A stretch of DNA of 64,000 bases from Symsagittifera roscoffensis (GCF_963678635.1 NC_087062.1:2420001-2484000), one strand, 5' to 3'. Numbered from the stretch's first letter, positions 43,220 to 54,600 are shown. A program made the numbers and translations. Notes: generated from the sequence alone by a model not told the origin.

Positions 43220-44009
43220 ATGGTCGATAAAGCGAAAGTTGCTACTCGTTCCCGAGTAACTTCGGCTTACGATGAAGCCTGCAAAACATGTAATAGCTGG
43301 AATAACTGAATTGAAGACAGATGTAATGCTTTTGTGCTATGACTGTGTGGAGCAAAACAAACGCGATGAAATCATTTCTCTCATTGCAAAAATGGAGGTA
43401 AGTGAAACCAATCAAAGCCAAATTACGAACATCGAGAAATAAATGATTGAACTCAAAAATTCTCTTCTCGAAATCAAAACTGCACTGATCGAAAAATCTG
43501 ATCCACCTAAAACAACGCAAGTAAACCAACCAAGCAACCATTCGCAAAACACCTGACCTGAAGCAACAATAGTCCCTGAGGGAATACGAGTGCGAGGAAT
43601 CAAAGAATCAGACGACAGAGATCCTAGAAAGCGACATGAACACGACCTTGCAGAAATCCAGCAGGTATTTGCCCACATTGAAGTTAACTGCAACATCAAC
43701 AATTTACTGAGACTTGGACCACGAAACGATACGAAAACCCGAACAATCCTAGTCAAAGTGTCCAATCCTTGGCAGCGCCGGCTTATTCTTTCCTCGGCAA
43801 GCAAACTAAAAACGTACGACAAACCAGTCTATCTCAGTCGTGAGCTATCACGAGAGGAAGCAACACTAAAAAATGAGGCGCTACAAAAACGTCGCGAGCT
43901 TATTAACGAAGAAATTGACAAAAAAGACCTCAGGATCCGCAATGGAAAAATGTTAATACGACAAGACAACAAATGGGTTGTCTATGAGGACCCAAAGGAG
44001 TCCCAGTAA
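43220..44009 (+). pseudogene. LINE ORF1 protein (zinc finger, coiled coil, RRM-like)
   Basis: From ATG 43220 the reading VDKAKVATRSRVTSAYDEAC and a later CYDCVEQNKRDE suggest a Cys-rich PHD-like start, then a short coiled coil with two stops. 43590-44009 is open and intact: GIRVRGIKESDDRD, NLLRLGPRNDTKTRTILVKV, SREEATLKNEALQKRREL and a final KWVVYEDP. This matches the RNA-binding ORF1 of CR1/L2-like LINEs. Confidence 0.65.
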
Positions 44010-45642
44010 AAATGGTAATACTAAGCATGGAGGAGTCCTCATTGGAGTAAAAAAGGGTATACCACACACGAGAATCATGTTTGACTCACCAGACTGTGTA
44101 ATCACTATATTTCACTTCAAAATTCCCTTGTTACTCTGCTGCATATATAGAGCACCGTCAAACAGTTCCTACTGCTGGTCATCAAATAAACTGATGATAC
44201 TTCTAAACCATATCAGATATGTGCAACAAGAAAACTCAGTTCGAAATGTGATATTATTAGGAGACATTAATTTTGCACTAACTGACTGGTCTACACTGAC
44301 ATCCAGAGCTGAGAATGAACAGGTGGTATTGGATGCTCTCTACAGTTTTAACTATGAACAAGCGATTAAAATCGACCATAGAAAATACTTACTGGATGTG
44401 ATCTTATGCAATGATGGGGATATCTTTTCTGATGTTTGCATTGATAACTTTCTGAAAAGCCATTTCGCCAGCGATCACTTGCCTTACAAGGCAAGGATTC
44501 ATTTTCAGTCTAACGAATCGTTCCGTCGCGACAGACCACATGAAATTGAACTCGACTTTGCAAAGTTTGCTTATACCAAAGGCGACTCGAAAGCCATAAA
44601 CGATCAAATAGCTGAGGAGCCTTTCATGCCATACTGCTACAGCAATGTCGCTGTTATGACTAGACTGTGGTACCAGTGGATTTATAGTATTCTAATAAAG
44701 CACATTCCCTTACAAATTAAACAACGGCTGTCCCTGGCGCCTTGGGTAACCCCCTCAACCTCTAATTTTATTAAAATCCGAGCTACATTAAAAATAATTA
44801 TACTAAGAAGCCGAGCGAAGCTAACCTCAGGAAGTTGGAAAAATCGCAAACAAACCTGGCCTATGCTCTTCTGATGGATCAGCAAAACCATAAGAGAGAA
44901 CTTTGAGGGCGTTTTGATAAACTTCAAAAATATCTGCGTAACGTTCGGCGTTCTACTAATGTGCCTAGTGAAATGTATCTTGATGGTGAAAAAGCTCGCT
45001 CCGACCAAGATAAAGCTGAACTTTTCAACCGGTATTTCCATTCCGTCTTCAGCAACATTCCATATGATATAAACCTAGCCAGTGATAATGCGACCCTCTT
45101 AAATCATTTTCATTTTAATATCATCGAAATAGAAGACATTTAAAAAAAATCTTAACATAAACAAGTCAAAAGGACCTGATAGAATGGGAAACCTGCTCTT
45201 TAAACAGCTCTGGAGCTCCATCTCAAAATCATTAATCTTACTTTTCAATACGATTGCGAACAAGCAGCAATTCCCATCTACTTGAAAAGTAAGTGAAATA
45301 GTGCCTATCTACAAGGAAAATAACAAACAGGTCTTCTGAATGCTACATCGAAGGTATTAGAAAAACTGATGTTTGATAAAAATGTACTCGAAAGTGCAAA
45401 AACTGCTGCATAACTCACAACATGGCTTCAGAACGAAACGCTCAACCATTACTAACATTACACTTTATCTCCACGAAATCTATCTAATGTACGACAACAA
45501 GAATGTAAATAACCTTTCATCCCTGTACCTCGATTTTGAAAAGGCGTTTGATAAAGTCAACCACCTGAAACTAATTGAAAAGCTTTCTCATACCGGCTTC
45601 AGTGGCGCGTGCCTTGGTCTACTGACAAATTATCTTAGTCAT
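43978..45642 (+). pseudogene. LINE endonuclease and RT N-terminal part
   Basis: Endonuclease: KHGGVLIGVKKGIPH, LLCCIYRAPSNSSY, VILLGDINFALTDWS, DVILCNDGDIF, FASDHLPYKARIHF. After frameshifts, a linker (QDKAELFNRYFHSVFSNI at 45006-45060) and RT motifs QHGFRTKRSTITNIT and YLDFEKAFDKVNHLKL. The RT is cut at 45642 by the LTR. Confidence 0.8.
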
Positions 45643-46214
45643 TGTGCCAGTCGGTCATGTCTGGAGGTTTGACCTTGAGAAACACGTGGTTTTGGAGTGA
45701 AATTTTGATTTTGGAAATTTCGAATGGAGCCTGTCATGCTCAGTTTTCTCGAACCAACTGAAAATAAAAAAGTCAAAAATCAGAACACCCGAGTTAACGA
45801 TTGCGGGAAACTACTCAAGAAAAAGGCAGGAAATTGCTATTCGCAATTTCTCGATACGAAATATTAAGAGAGTAGAGCTGTCTTGTCCTGAAAACAGGAG
45901 AATAGAATACAAACTTGAGACAGAACGACTATTCGAATGGAAAGGAGTGGACTCTGAATGGAAGAGTGGACAACTCGAGTGTCCCAAAGGTTCATTCAGA
46001 GACTTTGATTCTAGAGACAAAACTTACTTCTGTTATTGAAACTAGTTGGCATTAAAACTTATTTAGTTATATTACTTAATTCTCAAGCTGCTCATCTTTT
46101 ACTTACTCCTCATACTCAAGTGCGTCGATATGTGAGTTCCAATTTAAATTTCTCGAGTGTATTTTATGATAGTTATGTTGAGATAAGGCGAGTTTTAGGT
46201 TGATCCATCTGAAA
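45643..46214 (+). repeat. 5' LTR of giant element copy 2
   Basis: 572 bp by inference: left edge from the break in the LINE RT and the shared TGTGCCA, right edge from the TGG at 46215. The interior is not clearly alignable by eye to the copy 1 LTR, so it is a separate subfamily. No second LTR is visible before the gap. Confidence 0.6.
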
Positions 46215-46232
46215 TGGATCAAAGTTCCACTG
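46215..46232 (+). promoter_or_regulatory. Primer binding site candidate of copy 2
   Basis: TGGATCAAAGTTCCACTG, in the same position and sharing TGGAT with the copy 1 site. Confidence 0.4.
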
Positions 46233-47004
46233 TCCAAAAAAAAGTAACTAAGCGGATTGTTCCGACCCGGTTTTTAACGGCGTTCATGTATTTTGGGTAA
46301 TCCGAGACCTAAGTATGGGGACGTTTTTATTTCTAGAGTGGGGGGGGGGGGGGTATTTTGGTAGTGGCCTTTAAGCTGTAATGGGTTCCAGTCTCATGTC
46401 GCAAGCGAACCGAATTGGCTCCGACCGTTCTTGAGGCGGAAAAACACAAGAGATAGTGTCCCTGACTCTTGAGCCAATGGTTATAGGGCCTATTTTTCTT
46501 AAGCCTCATATGTGACTGAAGTAGGCGACTGTTACATAGTGTTTTTATGGCGCTCCTGGGTGTTTTTACGACATCATGACTACGGAGTCGAACCCACTTG
46601 ACACAGCTCCGGGCTACATGCCCATTCTAGAGTACCGGTGGTACGGTTCAGCGGGAACGTGTAAGCCTTCCGGTTGTACCGTGATAGCTTTTTAAGAAAA
46701 CTCAAGAAAACTTCCTGGTACGCTCTCCGAACGAGGCTTAGCTAACCGAGTAAAGGGGGGCAACTAGGGGGACAAAAACACGAGCAAAAAAGAATACAAA
46801 TAGGAACAAAAACCATAAAACGAAAAAAGACAGTGACTTTGATACCAAATTAGTTGGATCGAACCTTTGTATTAATTAAATAGTATACACATACTGTTTT
46901 ACAAGACCGATCGTTTCGATCAATCTAGCAATTTAATCCAGTGACTTCGGTAGGGTGCCCGAGTGGGGGGCGTTGTTAAGGGTTTTTAGATAGATTGCGA
47001 CCCA

Positions 47005-47142
47005 ACCGGACCACTAGGAGACTTGACTGGAAAAGGTGACCAGTCGAGTGGGAAAGAGGTTCACAAGGATCGAAACGGACCACTAGGAGACTTGATTGGA
47101 AGAGGTGACCAGTCGAGTGCGAAAGTGGTTCTGCTGTCAAGG
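47005..47142 (+). repeat. 70 bp tandem repeat in leader
   Basis: Two copies of (C)GGACCACTAGGAGACTTGA followed by GGTGACCAGTCGAGTG and GAAAG.GGTT, differing at a few positions. Confidence 0.85.
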
Positions 47143-48159
47143 GCAGAACAGAGACAACCAGCACAGGACCACTACAAGAGGGCGCACAGGGGTGTTCTCA
47201 AGTCGAACAACGGGTATCGTTAGAATCCACATTACATTATAGGAAATAAGTGTAAAATTGGATAAGCGGAGTCCCATTGTTTTGAGGCAGTTTTTACTCA
47301 AGCAGGCCTGGAAACAGGTCTACGGTTTTCTCACGAGAGGTTTAGCACCCGGCGCTTAAGGGATTTTTCGGCTTAAGAGGGGGGCTAAACAGGGGGGAGG
47401 TTAGCAGGGGGGCTGGTTAGGTTAGAGGTTGGCGGTTGTAAATTGCAAAAAGGGGGGAATTAGAGTAACTAATTAATCGACATCGTTGATTCAGTTACAT
47501 TAGCCATCAACACGCGTGGTAAAAATAGGTGGATATCCAAAATTTAACTCGAGTTAAGATTGGTACGCTGGTTGGATCGGTAGGGGGGAACGGATAGACA
47601 GTTTTCGTGACACCTCATAAGATCACTAGTGGGGGGAGGAAAACGCGTGGCAATTAGGTACCAGACATTTTTTTTGAAAGAAGGTTGACATTTGTCTCCT
47701 TTGAATTTTAGGTGGGTTGATTTCTCTGTTTTATTATTTTTTCAAGTATAAAATTTTTATTTTTTTTATATATATATATTGTTGCATTTTGGTGAAGATT
47801 TGCGATTGGTTTTTAATACAAACAGGTGACCACAAGATACCTGCACACAAGTTTTGGCTTTCAATTGCTGGGAACATTTAAAAAGAGGTAACTATAAAAG
47901 GGGGGGCCGGATTTGGCAACCAAGAGAGGGTTTTTGGGAAAATTTTCACTAGAGCTTGAGTGGTGGTACAAGGTACAGTGAACCAAGAAGTCCCTACAAC
48001 GAAGAAGAAAGAAATCCGATATCCAGACACTCAGTGACGAGTCTTGGGACAGTACCGAATTAGTCTAGGGACATTGCAGTCTGGGGACAGTCTTGGAGCA
48101 ACACAGTCTTGGGACAGTGCAGCTTTGGGGCAGTCTTGGACCAGAGCAGTCTTGGTACG

Positions 48160-48670
48160 AAACGGTCTTGGGCCATTAGTCTTGGGACGTTTGTCTTGGG
48201 ACATTAGTCTTGGGACATTAGTCTTGGGACGTTGGTCTTGGGCCATTGGTCTTGGGACGTTAGTCTTGGGACATTGGTCTTGGGCCATTGGTCTTGGGAC
48301 GTTGGTCTTGGGACGTTGGTCTTGGGACGTTGGTCTTGGGCCATTGGTCTTGGGACGTTAGTCTTGGGACATTGGTCTTGGGCCATTGGTCTTGGGACAT
48401 TGGTCTTGGGACGTTAGTCTTGGGACATTGGTCTTGGGCCATTGGTCTTGGGACGTTGGTCTTGGGACGCTGGTCTTGGGCCATTGGTCTTGGGACGTTA
48501 GTCTTGGGACATTGGTCTTGGGCCATTGGTCTTGGGACATTGGTCTTGGGACGTTAGTCTTGGGCCATTGGTCTTGGGACGTTAGTCTTGGGACGTTGGT
48601 CTTGGGCCATTGGTCTTGGGACGTTAGTCTTGGGACGTTGGTCTTGGGACGTTGGTCTAGGGACGCTGGT
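48160..48670 (+). repeat. 14-bp minisatellite (GGTCTTGGGACGTT / GGTCTTGGGCCATT)
   Basis: About 35 tandem units of 14 bp; units alternate between GGGACGTT, GGGACATT and GGGCCATT, giving higher-order blocks of about 84 to 140 bp (for instance the 126-bp block near 48232 recurs near 48386). Diverged single units (CTTGGGACAGT) precede it from 48043. All frames are open through it on both strands, which is an artefact of the period. Confidence 0.95.
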
Positions 48671-48972
48671 CTGAGGATACCAACAAGAAGTACTGGGACA
48701 ACACTGAATAGTCTTGGGACGGTAAAAAGAAAGTCTTGGAACAGCATTAGGAAGGGGGCACTACAAAAGTAATAGGTTAGGTTGAAGCACCAAGTATAAC
48801 AACCCGTGAGAAAACAACACGTTCCCTATCCTAACCTAACACGAAAGAGCTTACAAGAGTTCAAGAAAAATTGTTTTTAGCGAATTGTTAATTTCTTTTT
48901 CCTTAGAGTTTTTAAACCTTAGAATAGAATTTTTGTAGATAATAATATTGTAAATAATAACAATTGTAAATA

Positions 48973-49209
48973 ATGAGGCGGAGCAGGGTACCGGTAGCTG
49001 AAAAAAGATCTACCGAAGCAAAGTATAATTCGTCGCTATGCAAAGCAACACCAATGGGTCCGAAGATAACAAAGAAGAGCTTTTCAGTTAACATGGTCAG
49101 CACAAGGAGTACAACGGAGAACAGAGCAAAAGAGGGCACGGCGGGGGAACGAGTAGAACCCACCATCGAGATTGATCTATGGCCATTGGTCCTGGGACAG
49201 CGCTACTGA
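48973..49209 (+). pseudogene. Gag N-terminal fragment of copy 2
   Basis: ATG at 48973, first after the leader, as in copy 1 (M-x-RR start, basic Ser/Thr/Lys-rich text such as KITKKSFSVNMVSTRSTTE). No capsid domain: the frame runs into the palindrome at 49202 and stops at 49209. Homology to copy 1 gag is positional and weak. Confidence 0.45.
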
Positions 49210-49280
49210 TGGTGGGAGCGCTGCCATCCCTCCCAGAGACCAGGACTGGGAGGGATGGCAGCGCTCCCACCATCAGTAGC
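49202..49280. repeat. Perfect foldback palindrome, 35 bp arms, 9 bp loop
   Basis: 49202-49236 is the exact reverse complement of 49246-49280, loop AGACCAGGA. The right arm is the native macro-like coding sequence (LGGMAALPP); the left arm is an inverted copy of it. Either a template-switch inversion or an assembly chimera. Confidence 0.97.
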
Positions 49281-49490
49281 ACAAGTCCCGGGGAAATACC
49301 TGTGCTTCTTAGTGACGAGGGTCAATGACAGGAACACAATTGATCCTGAACACGTAATGTTGGCACTAAAAAGACTACGAGACTTCATGATTGAGAGAGA
49401 GATAACAGAGGTCTCGATGCCGGTGTATGACCCGAACAGGGGCAAACTGAGCCCAAGGGAATTGTACGCTATCTTACATGTAGTCTTTGC
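49246..49490 (+). CDS. Macro-like domain fragment of copy 2
   Basis: Open in one frame from the palindrome arm to the N gap. VAQVPGKYLCFLVTRVND, LALKRLRDFMIEREI and SMPVYDPNRGKLSPRELYA match 14483-15001 of copy 1 at most positions. Same inferred function: a macro-like ADP-ribose-binding fold. The 5' part is lost at the palindrome and the 3' end at the gap. Confidence 0.6.
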
Positions 49491-49513
49491 NNNNNNNNNN
49501 NNNNNNNNNNNNN
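49491..49513. other. Assembly gap (23 N)
   Basis: Run of 23 N. Everything to its right may not be contiguous with what lies to its left. Confidence 1.
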
Positions 49514-49740
49514 AACTTGATCCCTTCAGTAGTATAGCTAATTTACACTGGGATCAGGGGGGGTGATCCCTACAGGGATCATTGGGTATTGAGATCCCAA
49601 CGTAAATTTTTGAGATCCCAAAATACTGATCCCAGTGTAAAATTTGTTATGATCCCAAATAATGATCCCACAAGTTTGATCCCAATGTATAATTTTTTAA
49701 ACCAATGATCCTGAATATAAATTTTTGTTAGGTTGATAGC
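49514..49740. repeat. GATCCC-rich cluster with an inverted repeat
   Basis: About ten (T)GATCCC(A) motifs in 200 bp. ATTTACACTGGGATCA (about 49535-49550) is inverted as TGATCCCAGTGTAAAAT (about 49627-49643). Could be the subterminal repeat of the Polinton or a small hairpin element; no gene. Confidence 0.7.
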
Positions 49741-50223
49741 TAAATCGTCCAAATGCCCAGACGGTGTATTTCGTTCTTTTTGTTCATGCACCAAATTGGA
49801 GTGGTATATAAAGTGGTTATAGCGATTAGTTTCAAGCATGGTATATGAAAGACGCTTGATTATTTCTGCACCGAATATGTTTGAAATATATGTATAGAAT
49901 CAGCTTGAAATTTTTATGTATTACTATAGACTGGTTTCTGTAAACGTCTATGTCAAGTACTTTCAGGAAGAAACTGTTGAAGAATTAAACTGAAAACATA
50001 CGTTTCAAGGTTAAATTGAATTTTGTAAACTTTTGGTTAAAATTTAACACCAATTCTAACACGCACACTGGTACACATTAAAACATAAAACATGTCTCAA
50101 AGTCAATATTAGATAAGAAGCGTTTGCAGCGAAATTACTTCTGGCTTGGCCATTGAATGTAAACGCTGTTACTGTTTACTGCACAATATTTTACACACTA
50201 TCACATTAACAAATAATTTTTTC
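49741..50223. other. No gene supported; region downstream of the polymerase gene
   Basis: AT-rich. It follows the polymerase stop codon on the minus strand and presumably holds its 3' UTR. No clear polyadenylation signal picked out. A Polinton terminal inverted repeat could lie here, but its partner is outside the window. Confidence 0.45.
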
Positions 50224-50996
50224 TTATTTCCTGCGAAAACGTTTTGGTTGCGTTGGCACATCTTCAACGGCTTCACGATCTAGAAAAGAATTATCCGACG
50301 ATTCTGAAGACGATTCTGCAGAAGTTTCAGCACTCAAATCGGCAATATCGTCACTGTCAAGGTCACTCTCGTGTATCTGATCGAGACGTGCAAATCCAGG
50401 ATCCGGAGTCTGGAATTCTATTTCATTTGAGGCTGTTGACATAAGATCGAACAATGAACGATGTACATGTGATTGGCTTGTGCTGGGGTCAATGAAGCTA
50501 TCTTGACTATCGTATCGCTCATCTTGCGTATAATCCCAGTCTATTTGTGTTCGATCAAGTTCTTGCGACATACCATCTAGTATATTCTCTTGATCCCATT
50601 CTATTGGCGCGTCATTGTCTTCAAAATGAGCAACCCATGCATCTAGATCATCATCATCATCACTATCTCGATCTAATGTTTCATCGTTCACACTATCGGC
50701 ATGAAATGTAGAGCTGTTATTACCACCACGACTATCGTTTGAAGGCGGTTCTGAAGACTCGATGTAACCATATGGCAACGTTGAAATGCCATCATCCAAT
50801 ATATACCGTTTATCGTCGAACGATGACAATGCTATCTTATTCGTACGAACAGTATTCAGAACATGACGATCAGATGCAATTCTGGTATTTTCAGCTCGAT
50901 AGAGACTACCCGTCTCAAGAGTTTCTTCATACTTCCGATGAGTAAGAAGATTTTGAGTTGCCCTGGAAATGCCTTTAGCTGAAAGCTTTCGATGAT
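50224..50996 (-). CDS. polB: DNA polymerase B, exon 2 (C-terminus)
   Basis: Reads from the acceptor AG at 50997/50998 in the frame set by a phase-1 intron to the stop at 50224. It contains the thumb-region text expected after the palm: KGISRATQNLL, NTVRTNKIALSSFDDKRYIL and GISTLPYGYI. The final ~150 residues are acidic and Ser-rich (DSDDDDDLDAWVAHFEDNDA) with a basic end (PKRFRRK). Without exon 2 the enzyme would lack its thumb. The same frame is also open into the intron repeat as far as 51333, which is not taken as coding. Confidence 0.85.
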
Positions 50997-51607
50997 CTAA
51001 ATAAAATGAATAAATTATTACTAATCGTTTATACACTGAAATTTTTTTTTGAAAAAAATTTTTCCCCAAATTTTCGACAAATTTTTTTTCGAAAAAAAAA
51101 TTTTTCCCAAATTTTTTTTTCAACAAATTTTTTTTCGAAAAAAATTTTTTTCCCAAATTTTTTTTTCGACAAAATTTTTTTCGAAAAAAATTTTTTTTCC
51201 CAAATTTTTTTTTCGACAATTTTTTGTTCGAAAAATTTTTTTTTCCCAAATTTTTTTTCGACAGTTTTTTTTCGAAAAAAAATTTTTCACAAATTTTCGA
51301 TAAATTTTTTTTCGAAAAAATTTTTTTTCCCAAATTTTTTTTTCGACAATTTTTTTTTTTCGAAAAAATTTATCCCAAATTTTCGACAAATTTTTTTTCG
51401 AAAAAAATTTTTTCCCAAATTTTTTTTTCGACAAATTTTTTCACCCAAATTTTCGACAATTTTTTTTCGAAAAAAATTTTTTGCCAAATTTCAGAAAAAA
51501 ATTTTCTCGAAAATTTTTGGTTTTCCCAATTTTTTTTTGTCGACAAAATGAAAAAAAATTCTAATTTTTTCGACAAAATTTGATGAGTAATTGAAAGTAG
51601 TACTCAC
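50997..51607 (-). other. 611 bp phase-1 intron in polB, filled with palindromic T/A repeats
   Basis: Donor GTGAGTA (minus, 51607-51601) and acceptor TTCATTTTATTTAG (ending 50997) sit where the polymerase homology breaks and resumes, and the phases agree. About 520 bp of the intron (51040-51580) is a repeat of about 43 bp built from TTTTTTTTCGAAAAAAA and TTTTTCCCAAA, each TTCGAA core being self-complementary. The intron is open in the exon 2 frame for about 110 codons, but exon 1 read through would stop at 51561. Confidence 0.85.
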
Positions 51608-54600
51608 TTAGAGAGACGATTGAGTATAACTTGGGTTTTAAAGCAATGAAGTCCGTGATGGTGTCGGCTGGGAACTCATCTTTGTATTTGAGAACTGTCA
51701 GTTTGTTTTGCTTGTTAAACAGGGGATGGTTTTCGGGATAATTTGAGAAATCGAATTCGTCAATAATGTTGGATTTGTTTTTCAAAATTTCGTAAAAATC
51801 TGCATTCTTTTCGGTTTCTATTTCGTAAAGCAAACTATCGGTATCGGAGTAAAGCAATCGACATTCAAAGTTTGGTTTCATAATTTCATAGTGAAACCGA
51901 TACATTTCAAATTTAGCGATTTCAAGCACGCATGCTCCTACTATAGTAGGTACATTCCAATTAATAACTCGTGGTGCTGACGTCAATGCCGCTAAATCAT
52001 CACCAAATATTTTAAATGTCTTGAAGTCAAAAGCAGAAATTTGTTGCATTGTTTCTTCAGCGTTATGTACAATATTAACCTTCACTCTTTTTCTTTTCGA
52101 TTCGCATGTTTTTCCATATGCGGAATTATTCAACAATTTGTACAGTGCTTCTTCAAATTTGTTTCGTGCAGCTTTCCTTTTGTTTGTGTTTAGGGTTATA
52201 TAGGGTTCTAACCATAGTTCTTGCTTGAACTTCAAAACTCTATGTACTTTCGTTATTTTTAAACCCAACCGAACATAGAGTTGTAAGAGTTTGTAATGCA
52301 CTGTATAATTACTCTTGTTATGCAATGTCTGAAGCAGTTTTTTTACTTTGCCAGGAGCAACTCGATAATTATCATTGCTTTTCATTTGTTCTGCCAGATC
52401 TCGTTGGTACTCACTTAACCACTCTTCTGGCACTACTTCTTTGGTTGGTGCTAAAGGATAGTCTCGATGGGATTCATGAAGTTCTTGAGGGTACTCGAGA
52501 TCTACTTCAAGAATGAAACCAATATCTGAATCTTCTGGAGTTGCCAATATTTCATCAAGGCTCGTTTCACTGCTTGTACTAACTTCACCGTCTTCCTTAA
52601 CATGGATTAACTCAAAGTCCCTTGCTGGTAATTTATGCATTTGCATAACACCTCCATATAGATTATTTGCATCCAACATGAAGCCATAACTTGTTTTTTC
52701 TTCAGGGTTGTACTTTTCATTCATGTACGGGTTGTTTGCATTGAATTTTCTTTTTTCAAAAACAGATGCTGTCCCACCCCGCATCATATTTTCCACCATT
52801 TCTAAATGTTCTCTTTCCGAAAGAAGTTCAATATCAGCATTACAGATCCTCTTGAAAGCATCTCCCGCAAGATTCGACGCAGTAAAATGATGCGCGCAAT
52901 CTAATCCATAGCTTGCGTGAGTTATCGAACGAAACTCTTCAAAAACACATGCGAGAAGAAGAGTATCACATGTGAGATAGAGATTGTGATATTGCTCTAA
53001 GTTTATGCATTTGAATTTATCGAAGACTGTTTGAGCATGTTTTAAATCTTCTTCACTAACACTGATTTTTCCTCCTTCTAATGAGTTTCCCCATGCACTG
53101 AGTGGTGGCAGATTTTGTTCATCAAACTTTAATCGATTTGACATATAGGAATAAGGGTAAAAACCTTTCCTCTTTAGAAGTGCGCGAGAACTCTCATCAG
53201 CTTGTTTGAAGTGTTCATCTAGTATAGAGAACTTGTCAGCTGGTAAATTATCAACAAGTTTTTGTAACGAAGAATTCAAAAATTTACATGAGTCTATGAA
53301 TCGCATGTATTCATAGACATTTTGCTGAACACCATTTGCTCGTGTGTAAGTGTCAACCAAAACACCAATGCTTAGTGAGATATACTTCTCATCAGTTGCG
53401 GGTATGACTTGGATCGTGCTCGTTGGTTCCAACTCACCCAAAGCCAAACAAATATGGTGAAGATCATAATTTTGTATATTGTGTCCAACAACTGGTGTAT
53501 ATCGCACCTTTCGTCGCGCTAGGTTACACTTTGAGTGCGCCCACCCTAGGAATTCACCACTGTAGTGACAGTGGTCCAAACATTTTGTTTCACCTTCAAC
53601 AAACTCTGCTAGGCACAACCAGCATGAGGTGGCTTCATCCTGCTTCAGGATAGATCGATTGCCAATATAGTTTGGGTATCGATTTTTTTGTTGGTAGATT
53701 TGTTTTGCTAGTATGTGTAACTGCTCGATGAACTTTGGTATACATTTTTCACTACTGTTTAAATCAAAGAAGTATGGTTTTGAAGAACCATGTTCAATCG
53801 CGCACAGAGAGTAACCAGAGGGTTCATGTTTTTCTAAGATCCTAGACGACGAAGTGTTTGGGTTGTTATTGCATGTGGTTACAGGTTTCAAAAACGATTC
53901 GAAATCGAAGTAGATAACGACAGGAACAAAACTAAGTGCTGCATAGTTGTTGAATTTGTATTTATTGCTTCCATCTTCAGCGGATGGCATTTTTATTACT
54001 GCAGGTTCATGTTCTTTGCATGATCTTTGATGCATCTTGTTCGCTTCTTCGCTATAACTTATGTGAAAACAGTTCCGACACAGGCGCATGAATGTCCGGA
54101 ATTTATAATTTTTGATTTCACATATGAATCTTAACAGGTTAGTTATTACCACGAAATGATGTTTACCGGGCTCAAATAACAACAAAAGATCCATACTGAA
54201 TGTATCTTCAGACTCATTTTTTGATATCAACATAGGCACCAAGTCTCCTTTTTCATAAAGAAACACATTAACACGAACTTTGTTCAAACGTTCAAACTCG
54301 GGTATATCTCTGAAACTCATTGGCGTTGGAAACTCACCGATTGGTTTTTTGGCGTTGCTCGTTCTGTAAGTTGCAGGGCATGTTTTTTCAGCAGTTGGAT
54401 CTTCGTATCTTCCAACAATTAAATTCAAACGATAATGAAGGTGATAAGCAGCAGTAAAACAAAGATTAAAACAGTCATGGTCATCATGGTTGCGAATATT
54501 AATTAAATGACTGGATTTTGCAATTTTTAATGGTAATGTTATATGTGATGACCCTCGAATGGGGTTCATTTTACCAAATTTGATAAACAATCTAACCACT

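Larger units (their letters stand above)
43216..45642 (+). mobile_element. CR1-like LINE interrupted by the second giant element
   Basis: ORF1 (43220-44009), endonuclease (44010-44530) and RT (44940-45642) in order on the plus strand with several stops. The RT stops after LLTNYLSH at 45642, where the LTR of the second giant element starts; the remainder of the RT is not seen in this window. Confidence 0.82.
46233..48972 (+). other. Non-coding leader of giant element copy 2
   Basis: About 2.7 kb without a credible gene, G-rich in places (14-G run at 46340-46353; many GGGGGG runs at 47360-47460, 47580-47640). It holds an imperfect 70 bp tandem repeat (47010-47140) and a 14-bp minisatellite (48160-48670). 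The segment 46531-46562 (GTTACATAG to CTCCTGGGTG) is nearly identical to the copy 1 leader. Confidence 0.6.
45643..49490 (+). mobile_element. Giant LTR element copy 2 (diverged, internally deleted, runs into gap)
   Basis: Plus orientation. Starts TGTGCCAG like the LTR of copy 1 (TGTGCCATT) and lies inside a LINE RT; the 5 bases before it are GTCAT (possible target-site duplication, other side not available). A TGG primer site at 46215 follows an LTR end (ATCCATCTGAAA) that aligns with copy 1 (ATCCATCTCTAA). The leader is homologous to copy 1 (46531-46680 with 26800-26943). A gag start (48973) is then joined via a palindrome to the macro-like domain, so gag, pol and protease are missing or misassembled. 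Then comes an N gap. Confidence 0.72.

Noticed and set aside
47415-47430. Interstitial telomere (TTAGG)
   Set aside because: Only two units (also near 48771 and 14405); too short to be telomeric.
48160-48670. CRISPR-like array
   Set aside because: Units are only 14 bp with no unique spacers; the whole region is a minisatellite in a eukaryotic element.
48031-48772. Overlapping ORFs of about 60-130 codons on both strands
   Set aside because: They only translate the minisatellite; the repetitive WSWDVGLG/NVPRPM text arises from the repeat period.
49579-49839. 86-codon ORF on the minus strand
   Set aside because: Overlaps the GATCCC cluster and has no recognisable pattern.
50997-51333. Extension of polB exon 2 frame into the repeat as coding
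   Set aside because: Splice sites and phase explain the junction; the extension is low-complexity repeat translation.
51006-51583. Lys/Phe-rich ORFs on both strands
   Set aside because: Artefact of the TTTTTTCGAAAAA repeats in the polB intron; self-complementary sequence opens frames on both strands.
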